The notes: generated from the sequence alone by a model not told the origin. DNA of 64,000 nucleotides from Amycolatopsis nigrescens CSC17Ta-90 (GCF_000384315.1 NZ_ARVW01000001.1:2427746-2491745), one strand, 5' to 3'; shown: positions 24,447-33,321, numbered from the stretch's first letter. Program-made: numbers and translations.

Positions 24447-24475
24447 TTGCACTTTGACATATTGATGTCTATGGT
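24447..24475 (+). promoter_or_regulatory. Promoter with overlapping dyad, for the MFS gene
   Basis: TTGCAC (24447-24452), 17-base spacer, TATGGT (24470-24475). An interrupted dyad, TTGACATA (24454-24461) and TATGGTCAA (24470-24478), overlaps it, as expected for a TetR- or MarR-type operator. No regulator gene is adjacent. Transcription would start near 24482, leaving a leader of about 250 bases before the MFS coding frame. Confidence 0.5.
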
Positions 24476-24481
24476 CAACTA

Positions 24482-24735
24482 GACGTCGCGAATCCGCGAC
24501 GTCCTCTCAAGCGCGAGACGCGAGACGCCGGCCGGGGTTCGAACCGGTCGAGTGGGACGAATGAAGAGGTGATCACCGGACGGAGAGAGCCGCATCCGCA
24601 GTGCCGTCGCACGGCCGCGGACGCAGGCTGAAACTTCCCGTCTTGGCGGGAGCGCGCCGTTCGGCGTGCTCCCCGGTTTCCCTTGCCGGTCGCCATCGGT
24701 GACCAGGCATTCCCACTCCAGAACCTGGATTCGTC
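24482..24735 (+). promoter_or_regulatory. Structured 5' leader of the MFS gene
   Basis: No normal gene. A perfect 9-bp hairpin (GACGTCGCG, loop AATC) is at 24482-24503. A 20-codon ORF starting GTG near 24570 ends TGA at about 24632. Then come two mutually exclusive stems: TCCCG/CGGGA (24636-24640, 24647-24651) and a stronger 12-base stem with a 2-base loop and one G-U (24648-24659, 24662-24673). The arrangement looks like translation-coupled attenuation upstream of an efflux gene; this is inference from layout only. Confidence 0.4.
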
Positions 24736-26143
24736 TTGCCCATTCCTGTCGCGGAGCCGCGCTCCGCTCCGAAAACACGTGTCAAACCACTGATGCCGGC
24801 CCTGCTGCTGGCCGTTTTCCTCGCCATGCTGGACGCGCAGGTGGTCGCCACCGCGCTCCCCCGCGTCGTCGACGACCTCGGCGGGCTGTCCGAGTTCGCC
24901 TGGGTCACCACCGGCTACCTCATCGCCAGCACCGTGAGCACCCCGCTGTACGGCAAGCTCGGCGACCTGTTCGGCCGGAAGAAGATGTTCCTGCTGGCCA
25001 TCGCGCTCTTCCTGGCCGGTTCGGCGGCCTGCGCGCTCGCGCCGTCGATGCCGGTGCTGATCGCCTGCCGGGTGCTGCAGGGCGCCGGTGCCGGCGGGCT
25101 GTTCGTCTCGGTGCTCGCGATCGTCGGCGAGCTGTTCACACCACGGGAAGGGGCCCGGTACTACGGCTGGTTTTCCCTCTGCTTCGCGGTTTCCGCACTG
25201 GCCGGGCCGTTGGTCGGTGGCGTGCTGACCGACCTGTTCGGCTGGCGCTCGGTGTTCGGGGTCAACCTGCCGCTCGGCGCGGTCGCGGTGTTCGCGGTCG
25301 CCCGACTGCTGCACCTCGAACACCGGGAAAGGCGCGCGAAACTGGACTGGGCCGGGCTGTTCCTGCTCAGCGGTGCCATCACCGCCGCCACCCTGCTCGC
25401 CGCATGGGCCGGCTCGCGCCTTGGGTGGAACTCACCCGTGGTGCTCGGGCTCGGTGCCGCGGTCGTCGTGCTGACCGGCGCGTTCGTGCTGGCCGAGCGC
25501 CGAGCCGGTGCTGCCGCTGCGGCTGTTCGGTGACGCCACGTTCAGCATTTCCGTCGCGGTCAGCGTGATCGCCGGGTTCGTCTTCCTCGGTTCGGTGAAC
25601 TACCTCGCGCTGTTCGTGCAGGCGGCCACCGGGGCGGGCGCCACCGGGACCGGGCTGCTGCTGGCGCCGATGATGTTCGGCGTGGTGGCGGCCTCGATGG
25701 TCAGCGCCAGGCTCATCGCCCGCACCGGCCGCTACCGCTGGTACCCGGTGGCCAGCATGGCGCTCGGCGTCGTTGCCGCCGTGCTTTTGTCCACAGTGGA
25801 TGAAAACACGGCCGAGCCGGTGCTGGTCGGCTACCTGACCCTGTTCGGCCTCGCCGCCGGGCTCAACCTCCAGGTGCTCACCATGGCCGCGCAGAACACC
25901 GCCCCGCGTGGCGACCTCGGCGCGGTCTCCGGAGCGATCACCTTTCTCCGTTCCCTCGGCACCGCGCTGGGCATCTCGGTCTTCGGGTCGATCTTCACCG
26001 GCGCCCTCGGCACCGGGCAGCCCGGCCCGGACGCCTATGCCGGCGCGCTGCACGGCGTTTTCCTCGTCGTGCCACCGATGCTCGGTGCCGGCCTGCTCAT
26101 CGCGCTGGGACTGAAGAACATCCCGCTGCGCGCCCACCACTGA
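24736..26143 (+). pseudogene. MFS drug-efflux transporter (DHA2/EmrB-QacA type), frameshifted
   Basis: Two adjoining frames together make one exporter. The first (24736-25533) carries helices 1 to about 8 with FLAMLDAQVVATALPRVVDD (motif D1/C-terminal of helix 1 in DHA2 pumps), GYLIASTVSTPLYGKLGDLF and GRKKM, CRVLQGAGAGGL. The second (25508-26143) continues with LPLRLFGDATFSISVAVSVI and ends with IALGLKNIPLRAHH. They join near 25501, where the expected AERR..EPVLPLRLF text crosses frames by +1. It is either a real mutation or a sequence error; total length about 470 residues is near normal. The start is unsure: TTG 24736 or ATG 24793, both without a good ribosome site. Confidence 0.8.
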
Positions 26144-26292
26144 TCACAGTCACATCAATGAGTGTCATGCACGCTCGCCGGCGCATCCACCGTCCGCGGG
26201 TCGCCCGCATCCAGCCGCCGCGAGCCACCCTCCGGGCGGCCCCCGTCGACTGGATAGTGCATGACCCTCAAGTCCACAAAGGAGTAAAACAA

Positions 26293-27141
26293 ATGATTCT
26301 GGTCACCGGAGCCACCGGCAAGATCGGCCGTGAACTGGTCCCCCTGCTGCTCGCCAAGGGCGCGCCGGTGCGGGCACTCACCCGCGACCCGGCGAAGGCC
26401 CGCTTCGACCCCGAGGTGGACGTCGTCCGCGGCGACCTCGACGACCCGGCCACCCTGCCCGCCGCGCTGAAGGGGGTGGACGCGGTCTTCGTGCTCACCT
26501 CCGGGCACGGCGGGGACGGCCCCGCCCAGGAGGCGAACCTGGCCGCCGCGGCGACCGCCGCCGGTGCCGCCCGGCTGGTGAAGATCTCCACCACCGGCGT
26601 GCACTTCGGCGGCACCGACCCGATTTCGAGCGGGCACCGGGTGTCCGAGGAGATCATCCGGAACGCCGGCCCGCACTGGACGATCCTGCAGCCCGGCGCG
26701 TTCATGGACAACCGGTTCGCCTGGCTGAAGTCCGTGCGCGAGGAAGGCGTCGCCTACGTGACCGAGGGCGAGCCGGACTCCGCGATGATTCACTGCCGGG
26801 ACATCGCCGCGGTCGCCGCCGAGGTGCTCACCACCGACGGGCACCACGGCGCGACCTACCAGCTGACCGGCGGCGCGGCGCTGTCCGCCGAGCAGCAGGT
26901 GGCTGTGCTGGCCGAAGCGGTCGGGCGGCCGCTTCGGCTGGCGGTCGAATCCGAGCAGGTGACCAGGGCGCGGTTCGCATCATGGGGCTGGACCGGCCCG
27001 GCGATCGACGGCATGTTCAAGATGCGGCGCTCCTCCCCGGAAGCCCATCGGACTGTCTTCGACACCGTCACCACCCTCCTCGGCCGCCCTGCCCTCACCT
27101 TCACCGACTGGTCCCGCCAACACGCCCACCTCTTCCGCTGA
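26293..27141 (+). CDS. NmrA-like NAD(P)-binding protein (atypical SDR)
   Basis: A 282-residue protein of the NmrA/HSCARG-like SDR group. MILVTGATGKIGRELV (GxxGxxG) opens the chain. ALTRDPAKA after the second strand suggests NADP(H), VRGDLDDPATL and AVFVLTSG follow, with ILQPGAFMDNRFAW later. The Tyr-x3-Lys of classical SDRs is absent (LVKISTTGVHFGG at that place), as usual for this group of redox sensors or isoflavone-reductase-like enzymes. AAAGGAG lies 8 bases before ATG 26293. It follows the broken exporter by 149 bp, and a long hairpin lies just after its stop. Confidence 0.85.
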   Translation: MILVTGATGKIGRELVPLLLAKGAPVRALTRDPAKARFDPEVDVVRGDLDDPATLPAALKGVDAVFVLTSGHGGDGPAQEANLAAAATAAGAARLVKISTTGVHFGGTDPISSGHRVSEEIIRNAGPHWTILQPGAFMDNRFAWLKSVREEGVAYVTEGEPDSAMIHCRDIAAVAAEVLTTDGHHGATYQLTGGAALSAEQQVAVLAEAVGRPLRLAVESEQVTRARFASWGWTGPAIDGMFKMRRSSPEAHRTVFDTVTTLLGRPALTFTDWSRQHAHLFR

Positions 27142-27147
27142 TCAGTT

Positions 27148-27202
27148 GTCCCTTAAGGCCACCATGGGGGCGTTGGATGCCCTCATGGTGGCCTTAAGGG
27201 AC
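27148..27202. terminator. Long hairpin with GGCCACC/GGTGGCC core
   Basis: 24-base arms (27148-27171, 27179-27202) with one mismatch and a 7-base loop, 6 bp after the NmrA-like stop. The arm begins GTCCCTTAAGGCCACCATGG. It is co-directional with both neighbours, so it most likely terminates the upstream gene. It shares its core with 5421-5471 and 60936-60988. Confidence 0.75.
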
Positions 27203-27309
27203 TGGGGCGTTAGGCCATTCGGGTGGGGGTGGGCCCAGCGAGTAGGGGAAATGGCTGGGCTGGACGACCGCTGTGCGGGATGCTTCATCTTGTGTTGAAA
27301 TCGGGGGGC

Positions 27310-29541
27310 ATGCGGCGGGTGCCCACCCTTTTCCTGGTGCTCACCATCGGCTTCCTGGCTGTGGCCGGGTGGTCCATCGTTTCGCGCGCGGCGGCGCCCA
27401 GCGACGGCACGGCGGTGAACGCCGGGGATACCGCGGTTGCCGCCGATCAGGTCATCATCCGCGACGCCGTCCCCGGCGGGCCGCTGCGCGAAGGCGACCG
27501 GCTGATCGCTGTCAACGGAGTGGTCCCGGCGCAGGGACGCCTGGCCGAGCCGGTCCGGGCCGGCGACGTGCTGCACTACGAGATCGTGCGCGACGAGCAA
27601 CGGCAGACCGTCGAGGTCACCCTGCGAACCTACGACCTGGCCGGCAACCTCGGCCGGGCCTGGCCTTCGCTGCTGGTGAACTTCGCGCTGCTGGGCACCG
27701 CGCTGGTGATCTTCCTGATCCGGCCGCGGGACCCGGCCGCGCACGCCGGCATCCTCGCCTCCGGGATCGGGGTGGCCACCATCGCCGCCTCCGGCTGTTT
27801 CCAGCTGGAGGCGCTCGACCTCTTCGCCGGCGGGCAGTTCCTGCGCTGGTACGGCGGCGAGTTCTGCTTTGCCCTGCTCTGGGGCGGCATGCTGCACTTC
27901 GCGCTGGCCTTTCCCGAGGTGACCGACCGACAGCGGCACCGGCGCTGGGTGATCGCCGGTTACCTCGGCGCCGTGGGGCTCTACGCGGTGATCGCCGGGT
28001 ACGCGTCGCTGGTGGTGGACGAGCCGCTGGCCAGGCTGGCGCTGCTCGGCTCGCCGGCGATCGGCTCGCTGTACGTCTACCCGTTCCTGGTGTCCGGGGT
28101 GCTGATCGGCAAGTACGTCCGGTACCGGGACGTGATGCTGCGCCGTCGGCTGCGCTGGCTGGCCGGTTCGCTCGGCGGCGGGGCCGCGCTCTACCTCGCG
28201 GTGTGGATCCTGCCCACCGCGCTGGCCGGTGAGCCGCCGATTCCGCTGGAGTACCAGACGCTGGCCTTCCTGCCGGTGCCGTTCGCGGTGACCGTGGCCA
28301 TCCTGCGCCACCGCGCGCTGAACATCGAGGTGGTGCTCGGCCGGTCGCTGGTCTACGGCACGCTCACCGTGCTGCTGGCCGGGGTCTACATCGGCGTGGT
28401 CAGCCTGCTGAGCCTGCTCTTCCCGCCGCTGGACCAGCTTTGGCAGCAGGCCGTCGCGGCCGCGGTGCTGGCGCTGGCGGTGCAGCCGCTGCGAGCCCGG
28501 CTGCAGGCGGTGGTCAACACCAAGCTGTACGGCGAACGCAACGACCCCTACCGGGTGGTGTCAACGCTGGCCCAACGGCTGGAGAACATCCACACCCCGG
28601 AGGAGCAACTGCCGGCGGTGGTGGAAACGATCGGCGTCGCCCTGCGATTGCCTTATGTGGCCATCGAACTCGACCGGAACTCCGGCACCGAGCGCGCCGC
28701 CAGCTACGGCACGCCCACCCCGCTGTGCCACCGGCTCCCGCTCAGCTACCAGGGCGAGCTGGTCGGCCAGCTGGTGATCGCCCGCCGCGGCCCGCGCGAG
28801 GTGCTCCGCCGCAAGGAACGCTCGATGCTGGCCGAGGTCGCCCGGCACGCCGGCACCGTGGTGCACACCGCCCGGCTGACCACCGACCTGCTGCGCAGCC
28901 GCGACCGGCTGGTGACCGCCCGCGAAGAAGAACGCCGCCGCCTGGTGCGGGAGCTGCACGACGGGGTCGGCACCACGCTGGCCGCGATCACCCTCGGCCT
29001 GCACGCGACCCAACGCACCCTCGGCGAAGCGGTGCCGGCGTCGGTGCTGCTCGCCCGGCTCCAGGTGGCGCTGGGCGAGGCGATCACCGAGATCCGGCGG
29101 CTGACCCACGGCCTTCGACCGCCGGTGCTGGAGAAACTGGGGCTGCTGGCGGCGATCGAGGACTATGTCGGCACACTCAACCAGGCGGTCGACCCAGCCG
29201 GGTGCGAGTTCACGCTGGACGCGCCGGCCGAACTGCCCGCGCTGCCCCCGGCGGTGGACGTCGCCGCCTACCGGATCGTCTGTGAGGCACTGACCAACGT
29301 GACCAAACACGCCGAGGCCCGCACCTGCACCGTCGAACTCCGGACCGGGGACGGCCTGCGGATCACCATCACCGACGACGGGATCGGCCTGCCGTCCCGG
29401 CCATGCCCCGGCCCCGGCATCGGGCTCGGCTCGATGCGGGAACGGGCCACCGAGCTCGGCGGCGAGTTCCGGGCCGAACGGCTGGCCGGCGGCGGCACCA
29501 TGGTGTCCGCGAGCCTGCCGATGCCGGAGGACGCCCCATGA
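27310..29541 (+). CDS. NarL-type sensor histidine kinase with PDZ-like N-terminal module
   Basis: A 743-residue membrane kinase. A signal-anchor-like helix (PTLFLVLTIGFLAVAGWSIV) is followed by a PDZ-like external segment (about 45-105, VIIRDAVPGGPLREGDRLIA then VNG). Seven or eight further helices come next (about 115-395), then a GAF-like region (450-550), and a HisKA_3 dimerisation box EEERRRLVRELHDGVGTTLA with the phospho-His. The ATPase domain has CEALTNVTKHAEA and ITDDGIGL and GIGLGSMRERA. It overlaps its response regulator by 4 bp (ATGA). ATG 27310 is chosen by the membrane-anchor start; in-frame starts at 27280 and 27292 exist and ribosome sites are poor. The signal is unknown. Confidence 0.9.
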   Translation: MRRVPTLFLVLTIGFLAVAGWSIVSRAAAPSDGTAVNAGDTAVAADQVIIRDAVPGGPLREGDRLIAVNGVVPAQGRLAEPVRAGDVLHYEIVRDEQRQTVEVTLRTYDLAGNLGRAWPSLLVNFALLGTALVIFLIRPRDPAAHAGILASGIGVATIAASGCFQLEALDLFAGGQFLRWYGGEFCFALLWGGMLHFALAFPEVTDRQRHRRWVIAGYLGAVGLYAVIAGYASLVVDEPLARLALLGSPAIGSLYVYPFLVSGVLIGKYVRYRDVMLRRRLRWLAGSLGGGAALYLAVWILPTALAGEPPIPLEYQTLAFLPVPFAVTVAILRHRALNIEVVLGRSLVYGTLTVLLAGVYIGVVSLLSLLFPPLDQLWQQAVAAAVLALAVQPLRARLQAVVNTKLYGERNDPYRVVSTLAQRLENIHTPEEQLPAVVETIGVALRLPYVAIELDRNSGTERAASYGTPTPLCHRLPLSYQGELVGQLVIARRGPREVLRRKERSMLAEVARHAGTVVHTARLTTDLLRSRDRLVTAREEERRRLVRELHDGVGTTLAAITLGLHATQRTLGEAVPASVLLARLQVALGEAITEIRRLTHGLRPPVLEKLGLLAAIEDYVGTLNQAVDPAGCEFTLDAPAELPALPPAVDVAAYRIVCEALTNVTKHAEARTCTVELRTGDGLRITITDDGIGLPSRPCPGPGIGLGSMRERATELGGEFRAERLAGGGTMVSASLPMPEDAP

Positions 29542-30203
29542 GCGAGCGGAAGCTGCGGGTGCTGGTGGTGGACGACCACCCGCTGTTCCGGTTCGGGGTG
29601 TGCACCATGCTCGGCGCCGAACCCGAGATCGAGGTGGTCGGCGAAGCGGCGGGCGGCACGAACGCGGTGAGCGCGACCGCGGCGCTCTGCCCGGACGTGG
29701 TGGTGATGGACCTGCAGCTGCCCGACATCAGCGGGGTGGAGGCGACCAGCCGGATACTGGCCGAGCGCCCGGACACCCGGGTGCTGGTGCTCACCATGTC
29801 CGACGAGGACGAGACGGTGTTCGCCGCGATGCGCGCCGGTGCCCGCGGCTATCTGCTCAAGGACGCCGGCCCGGACGAGATCATCCGCGCGGTGCAGGCC
29901 GTCGGCAGGCACGAGGCCATCTTCGGCGCGGAGATCGCCGGGCGGCTGCTCGGGTTCTTCAGCAATCCGACGCCGAGCCAGAACCTGGCCTTCCCGGAGC
30001 TGACCGCCCGCGAGCGGGAGGTGCTGGTGCTGATCGCGCGCGGGCAGAGCAACTCCACGATCGCCAGGGCCCTCTCGCTGAGCCCGAAGACCGTGCGCAA
30101 CCACATCTCCAGCGTGTTCGCCAAGCTGCGCGTCGCGGACAGGTCGGAGGCCATCATCCGGGCCCGCGACGCCGGTTTGGGCAGCCAGTCGAGCGACCCC
30201 TGA
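29538..30203 (+). CDS. NarL/FixJ family response regulator
   Basis: A 221-residue two-domain regulator, translationally coupled to the kinase (ATG overlaps its TGA). The receiver domain begins LRVLVVDDHPLFRFGVCTML and has the phospho-acceptor Asp58 in DVVVMDLQLPDISG, a conserved Thr/Ser (LVLTMSDEDE) and Lys (GYLLKDAGPDE). The C-terminal LuxR-type helix-turn-helix is LTAREREVLVLIARGQSNST followed by LSPKTVRNHISSVFAKL. All catalytic acidic residues are present, so it should be phosphorylated by the adjacent kinase. Target genes are not evident. Confidence 0.95.
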   Translation: MSERKLRVLVVDDHPLFRFGVCTMLGAEPEIEVVGEAAGGTNAVSATAALCPDVVVMDLQLPDISGVEATSRILAERPDTRVLVLTMSDEDETVFAAMRAGARGYLLKDAGPDEIIRAVQAVGRHEAIFGAEIAGRLLGFFSNPTPSQNLAFPELTAREREVLVLIARGQSNSTIARALSLSPKTVRNHISSVFAKLRVADRSEAIIRARDAGLGSQSSDP

Positions 30204-30313
30204 CGTCCGAGGGGGCGGCCGGGTCGGGTGACAACAGGACCTGGGTCCCATGCGCCTAGGACAACCTTTCGGGCACTGTGAGAGGCCTCTAGGGGACAGA
30301 GGGGACAAATCAA

Positions 30314-30970
30314 ATGATGGGGCAGACACGGATACCGGTCACCGTCCGAGCCACCGACCCGATCCTGCGCGACGGGGTCTGCATGGCACTGCGCACGCGG
30401 GACGACGTGTGGCTGGTCAGCGGAACGGCCGAGACCACCGCGAGCGGGCACGCTTCGAACGCCGGCACGGTGGCGCTGCTGGTCGCGGACCGGTTGGACG
30501 AGGAGATGACCCAGCAGCTGCGCTCCCTGCAGGGCCAGGGCTTCACCAGGATCGTGCTGGTCGCCGGCGAGGTGGACGACAACGAGGTGCTCGGCGCGAT
30601 CGAGCACGGGGTGTGCGCGGTCGCCCGCCGCGCGGACGCCAAGGTGGACGTGCTGGTCCGGCTGATCAAGGCGGCCGCGGCCGGTGAGGGCGCGCTGCCG
30701 CCGGACCTGCTCGGCAGGCTGCTCAGCCGGGTGTCGCGGCTGCAGCGCCAGGTGCTGGAGCCGAGGGGGCTGCACCTGGCCGGCATCACCAGCCGCGAGA
30801 CCGACGTGCTCCGGCTGGTCGCGGCCGGACTGTCCACTCAGGAGATCGCCGACCAGCTGTGCTACTCGCAGCGGACGGTGAAGAGCATCCTGCACGACAT
30901 CACCAACCGGTTCCAGCTGCGCAACCGGTCGCACGCGGTCGCCTACGCGATGCGCGAAGGCCTGATCTGA
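30314..30970 (+). CDS. LuxR family regulator with degenerate receiver domain
   Basis: A 218-residue protein. The N-terminal half has the receiver fold pattern (VTVRATDPILRDGVCMALRT, then VALLVADRLDEEM) but lacks the paired acidic residues of true receivers at the start (ATDP in place of DDD), so phosphorylation is doubtful. The C-terminal half is a normal LuxR helix-turn-helix, ITSRETDVLRLVAAGLSTQE with YSQRTVKSILHDI. It is followed after 2 bp by a DUF4255 gene. In actinobacterial contractile-injection loci a LuxR-type regulator often stands beside such a gene, so it may once have controlled one. AGAGGGGAC is about 15 bases upstream of ATG 30314. Confidence 0.8.
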   Translation: MMGQTRIPVTVRATDPILRDGVCMALRTRDDVWLVSGTAETTASGHASNAGTVALLVADRLDEEMTQQLRSLQGQGFTRIVLVAGEVDDNEVLGAIEHGVCAVARRADAKVDVLVRLIKAAAAGEGALPPDLLGRLLSRVSRLQRQVLEPRGLHLAGITSRETDVLRLVAAGLSTQEIADQLCYSQRTVKSILHDITNRFQLRNRSHAVAYAMREGLI

Positions 30971-30972
30971 CC

Positions 30973-31404
30973 GTGATAAACGAGGTCAACGAAGCGCTGT
31001 GCCTGCTGCTCGGCCGGGAGCTGCCGCCGGGGGCGGCGGTCCGGCTCGACCCGCCGAAGCCGACCTGGCAGACCGAAACCCCGTCGGACGCGGTGGACCT
31101 GTTCCTGTTCGGGTTGTACCGCGATGCCGACGAGGACGGGGTGCGGCGCTGCCGGCTGAGCTATCTGGTCACCGCCAGGGCGGCCAGGGTGGACGACGAA
31201 CACCGGCTGCTCGACCAGGCGCTGCGCACCGCGATGCGGACCGAAACCGTGCCGAAGGACTGCTTCGGCACGGGGTTCGCGGACGGCGGGCAGCCGGTCC
31301 GGCTGGACCTGGCCGAGACCGGGCCGGGGGCGCTGTGGACCAATCTCGGGATGCCGGCACGTGCCGCCTTCGTACTGGAGGTGAGCGTGCCGGTGGCCGA
31401 GTGA
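30973..31404 (+). CDS. DUF4255 / Pvc16-like protein
   Basis: A 143-residue protein matching the Pvc16 N-terminal (DUF4255) pattern: MINEVNEALCLLLGRELPPG, VRLDPPKPTWQTETPSDAVD, LFLFGLYRD, RLSYLVTARAARVDDEHRLL and LWTNLGMPARAAFVLEVSVP. In phage-tail-like contractile injection systems this protein caps or terminates the sheath/tube. No sheath, tube, baseplate or AAA gene is present here, so it is an orphan: either the remnant of an injection-system cluster or a repurposed protein. GTG 30973 is 2 bp after the LuxR-type gene, so the two are co-transcribed. Confidence 0.72.
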   Translation: MINEVNEALCLLLGRELPPGAAVRLDPPKPTWQTETPSDAVDLFLFGLYRDADEDGVRRCRLSYLVTARAARVDDEHRLLDQALRTAMRTETVPKDCFGTGFADGGQPVRLDLAETGPGALWTNLGMPARAAFVLEVSVPVAE

Positions 31405-31411
31405 GGGGGAG

Positions 31412-31457
31412 GTCGTGAGTGAAAAGTGTTGCTGCAGCAACGCTTTTCACTCACGAC
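31412..31457. terminator. Perfectly abutting 23-bp hairpin that contains a stop codon
   Basis: Arms 31412-31434 and 31435-31457 meet without a loop and differ at one position (G-U). Each arm starts GTCGTGAGTGAAAAG or ends in its complement. It lies between convergent genes. The TGA of the minus-strand gene at 31451-31453 lies within the arm. The same family recurs at 40630-40674. A bidirectional terminator is the simplest reading. Confidence 0.75.
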
Positions 31458-31951
31458 GGTTTCAGCAGCCGGCGCAGGGACTGCTCGGCCGAGATCGAGC
31501 TGCCGACCAGCTTCAGGCCGCCGAGCGCGGCCAGTTCGTGCCCGAGGTCGTCGCCGGGGTCGCCGTGCGTGCGCGCGGCCCGCACCTCGAGCCGGTACTC
31601 GGGTTCCCCGGTGACCAGATCGTCGGCACGGGTGAACCGCACCGCGCAGGTCCCGGTGAAGCTGAACAGGCCGCCGGCATCCCGGTCCGCACAGGTCTGG
31701 CGGAACTCGTGCCGTGCCGCCGAGCTGATCCGCGGTTCCGCGGAATCGACGCCCTGCACGAAAATCCCCGCGACGAGACCGTCCAAAATGGTCAGCGCGC
31801 CGGCGGAGTCGGCCGACCACACGTCGAGCACTCCGCGCAGCCGCAGCCGCACCGTCACCGAAACCTTGCCGATGGCCGTCGCCGCACCGGCGAGTGGCAG
31901 GTCGGGAAGCCGGAACCGAAACGACGGGATCTCGGCACGCTTCCCGCTCAT
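31451..31951 (-). CDS. Hypothetical protein
   Basis: A 166-residue protein I do not recognise. It is predicted soluble and beta-rich: IPSFRFRLPDLPLAGAATA, VSVTVRLRLRGVLDVWSADS, then two cysteines (FRQTCADRD, FTGTCAVRF) that could pair, and a charged C-terminal half (YRLEVRAARTHGDPGDDLGH). No signal peptide or membrane segment is seen. ATG at 31951. Its stop codon is inside the hairpin at 31412-31457. It faces the DUF4255 gene and is separated by 61 bp from the downstream end of the kinase gene at 32013, so nothing in context gives a function. Confidence 0.65.
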   Translation of the reverse strand: MSGKRAEIPSFRFRLPDLPLAGAATAIGKVSVTVRLRLRGVLDVWSADSAGALTILDGLVAGIFVQGVDSAEPRISSAARHEFRQTCADRDAGGLFSFTGTCAVRFTRADDLVTGEPEYRLEVRAARTHGDPGDDLGHELAALGGLKLVGSSISAEQSLRRLLKPS

Positions 31952-32012
31952 GCGCTAAAGGTAGGCCATCCGGGGTGACCAGCGGAATCCCCATCGGGCA
32001 GTCCTTGGTGCG

Positions 32013-33296
32013 CTACCGGGGCACCCGCTCCGCTGGCCAGCGCACGTGCGCCACATCGCCGGGCCGGGGCACCCGGAGGAAGAGGCTGAACACCGCCGGC
32101 CGTTTGCTGGACAGCTCCAGCCGTCCGCCGTCCGCTTCGGCCAGCGCGCGGGCCAGCGCCAGCCCGACCCCGGTCGAGCCGCCGCCGGAGAACCCGCGCT
32201 CGAACACGTGCGGCGCCAGTTCGTCCGGAATGCCCGAGCCGGTATCGCTGACCTCCACCACCACGGTCGCGTCCGCGTCACCGCGGCGGGCGGCCAGGGT
32301 GACCGTGCCGGCGCCGTGCCGCTTCGCGTTGTCCAGCAGCACGCCGATCACCTCGCGCAGCCGGGCCGGGGTGACCCGCGCCATCAGCCCTTCGGCCACC
32401 CGCAGCCGGAGGTTGCGGCCCTCCGAACGCAGCAGCTGCCGCCATTCCTGGGCGATCTCGGCCATCAGCATGGCCAGCTCCACCGGCTCGGCGCCGACTT
32501 CGCTGGCCGCCCTGGCCGCGGCGAGCAGTTCGTCCAACGCGTCCGCGAGCCGGTCGGCCTGCTCCTGCGCGGCCCTGGCGTCCTCGGCGATCTCCGGGTC
32601 GGTGACCACGGTCAGCGACTCCAGCCGCAGCTGCAGCGCGGTCAGCCTGCTGCGCAGCTGGTGCGAGACGTCCCCGACCAGTTGCCGTTCCCGCTGCACG
32701 AGCTGGGCCAGCGCGCTGCCGGAGGCGTCCAGCGCCTCGGCCACCATGTCCAACTCGCCAACTCCGTACCGGCTCGGGTCCGGCCGGAAGTCGCCGCCAC
32801 CGAGCTTCGCGGCCCGTTCGGCCACGTGCCGCAGCGGTTTCGCCAGCCGCCGCGCGGTCACCGTGGCGACCACCGTGCCGGTGCCGACGGACAGCACCAC
32901 CAGCAGCACCACCCCGACGGTGACCTGGGTCTGCCTTGCCCGCAGCGGCCCGGCCGGAATGGCCAGCTCCACGGTGCCCTGCCTGGCGATCGGCACCGTC
33001 TCGGTGATCAGGTCGGTGCCGGGGTCGACCCCGGCGATCATCGGCGGCTCCTCCGGGCGACGCACGGTGAGCCTGCCGTCCGGCGGGACCGCGACCAGCA
33101 CCTGGTCCAGGTCCAGCACCTTGTTCTCGGCCAGGTCGCTGTCCAGCGACGCGGCGATCTTCTGCGCGTCCGACGCCAGCGTCTCCCTGGCCAGGTTGTC
33201 CACCAGCAGCCAGGCCACCACGCCGAGCGGAATCCCCAGCGCGGCCCCGGTGACCGCGACCGCCAGCAGGATGGCGAGCAGGATTCGACGGCGCAT
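32013..33296 (-). CDS. HAMP-type sensor histidine kinase
   Basis: A 427-residue classical kinase. The N-terminal helix is LLAILLAVAVTGAALGIPLG, a periplasmic-side sensor follows at about 35-125, then a second helix VTVGVVLLVVLSVGTGTVVA and a HAMP segment (RRLAKPLRHVAERAAKLGGG). HisKA has the phospho-His in VGDVSHQLRSRLTALQL; the catalytic domain has the N box VLLDNAKRHGAG and the G boxes VSDTGSGIP and STGVGLALARALAE. It is transcribed 25 bp after its OmpR-type regulator, so the pair is an operon. The signal is unknown; the small external domain suggests envelope sensing. Confidence 0.93.
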   Translation of the reverse strand: MRRRILLAILLAVAVTGAALGIPLGVVAWLLVDNLARETLASDAQKIAASLDSDLAENKVLDLDQVLVAVPPDGRLTVRRPEEPPMIAGVDPGTDLITETVPIARQGTVELAIPAGPLRARQTQVTVGVVLLVVLSVGTGTVVATVTARRLAKPLRHVAERAAKLGGGDFRPDPSRYGVGELDMVAEALDASGSALAQLVQRERQLVGDVSHQLRSRLTALQLRLESLTVVTDPEIAEDARAAQEQADRLADALDELLAAARAASEVGAEPVELAMLMAEIAQEWRQLLRSEGRNLRLRVAEGLMARVTPARLREVIGVLLDNAKRHGAGTVTLAARRGDADATVVVEVSDTGSGIPDELAPHVFERGFSGGGSTGVGLALARALAEADGGRLELSSKRPAVFSLFLRVPRPGDVAHVRWPAERVPR

Positions 33297-33321
33297 CGGC
33301 TGCTATCCGCTCCTATTCGGC

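Noticed and set aside
24500..24580. Possible tRNA (GGTTCGAACC looks like a T-arm)
   Set aside because: No acceptor stem, D-arm or anticodon arm could be fitted on either strand around it.
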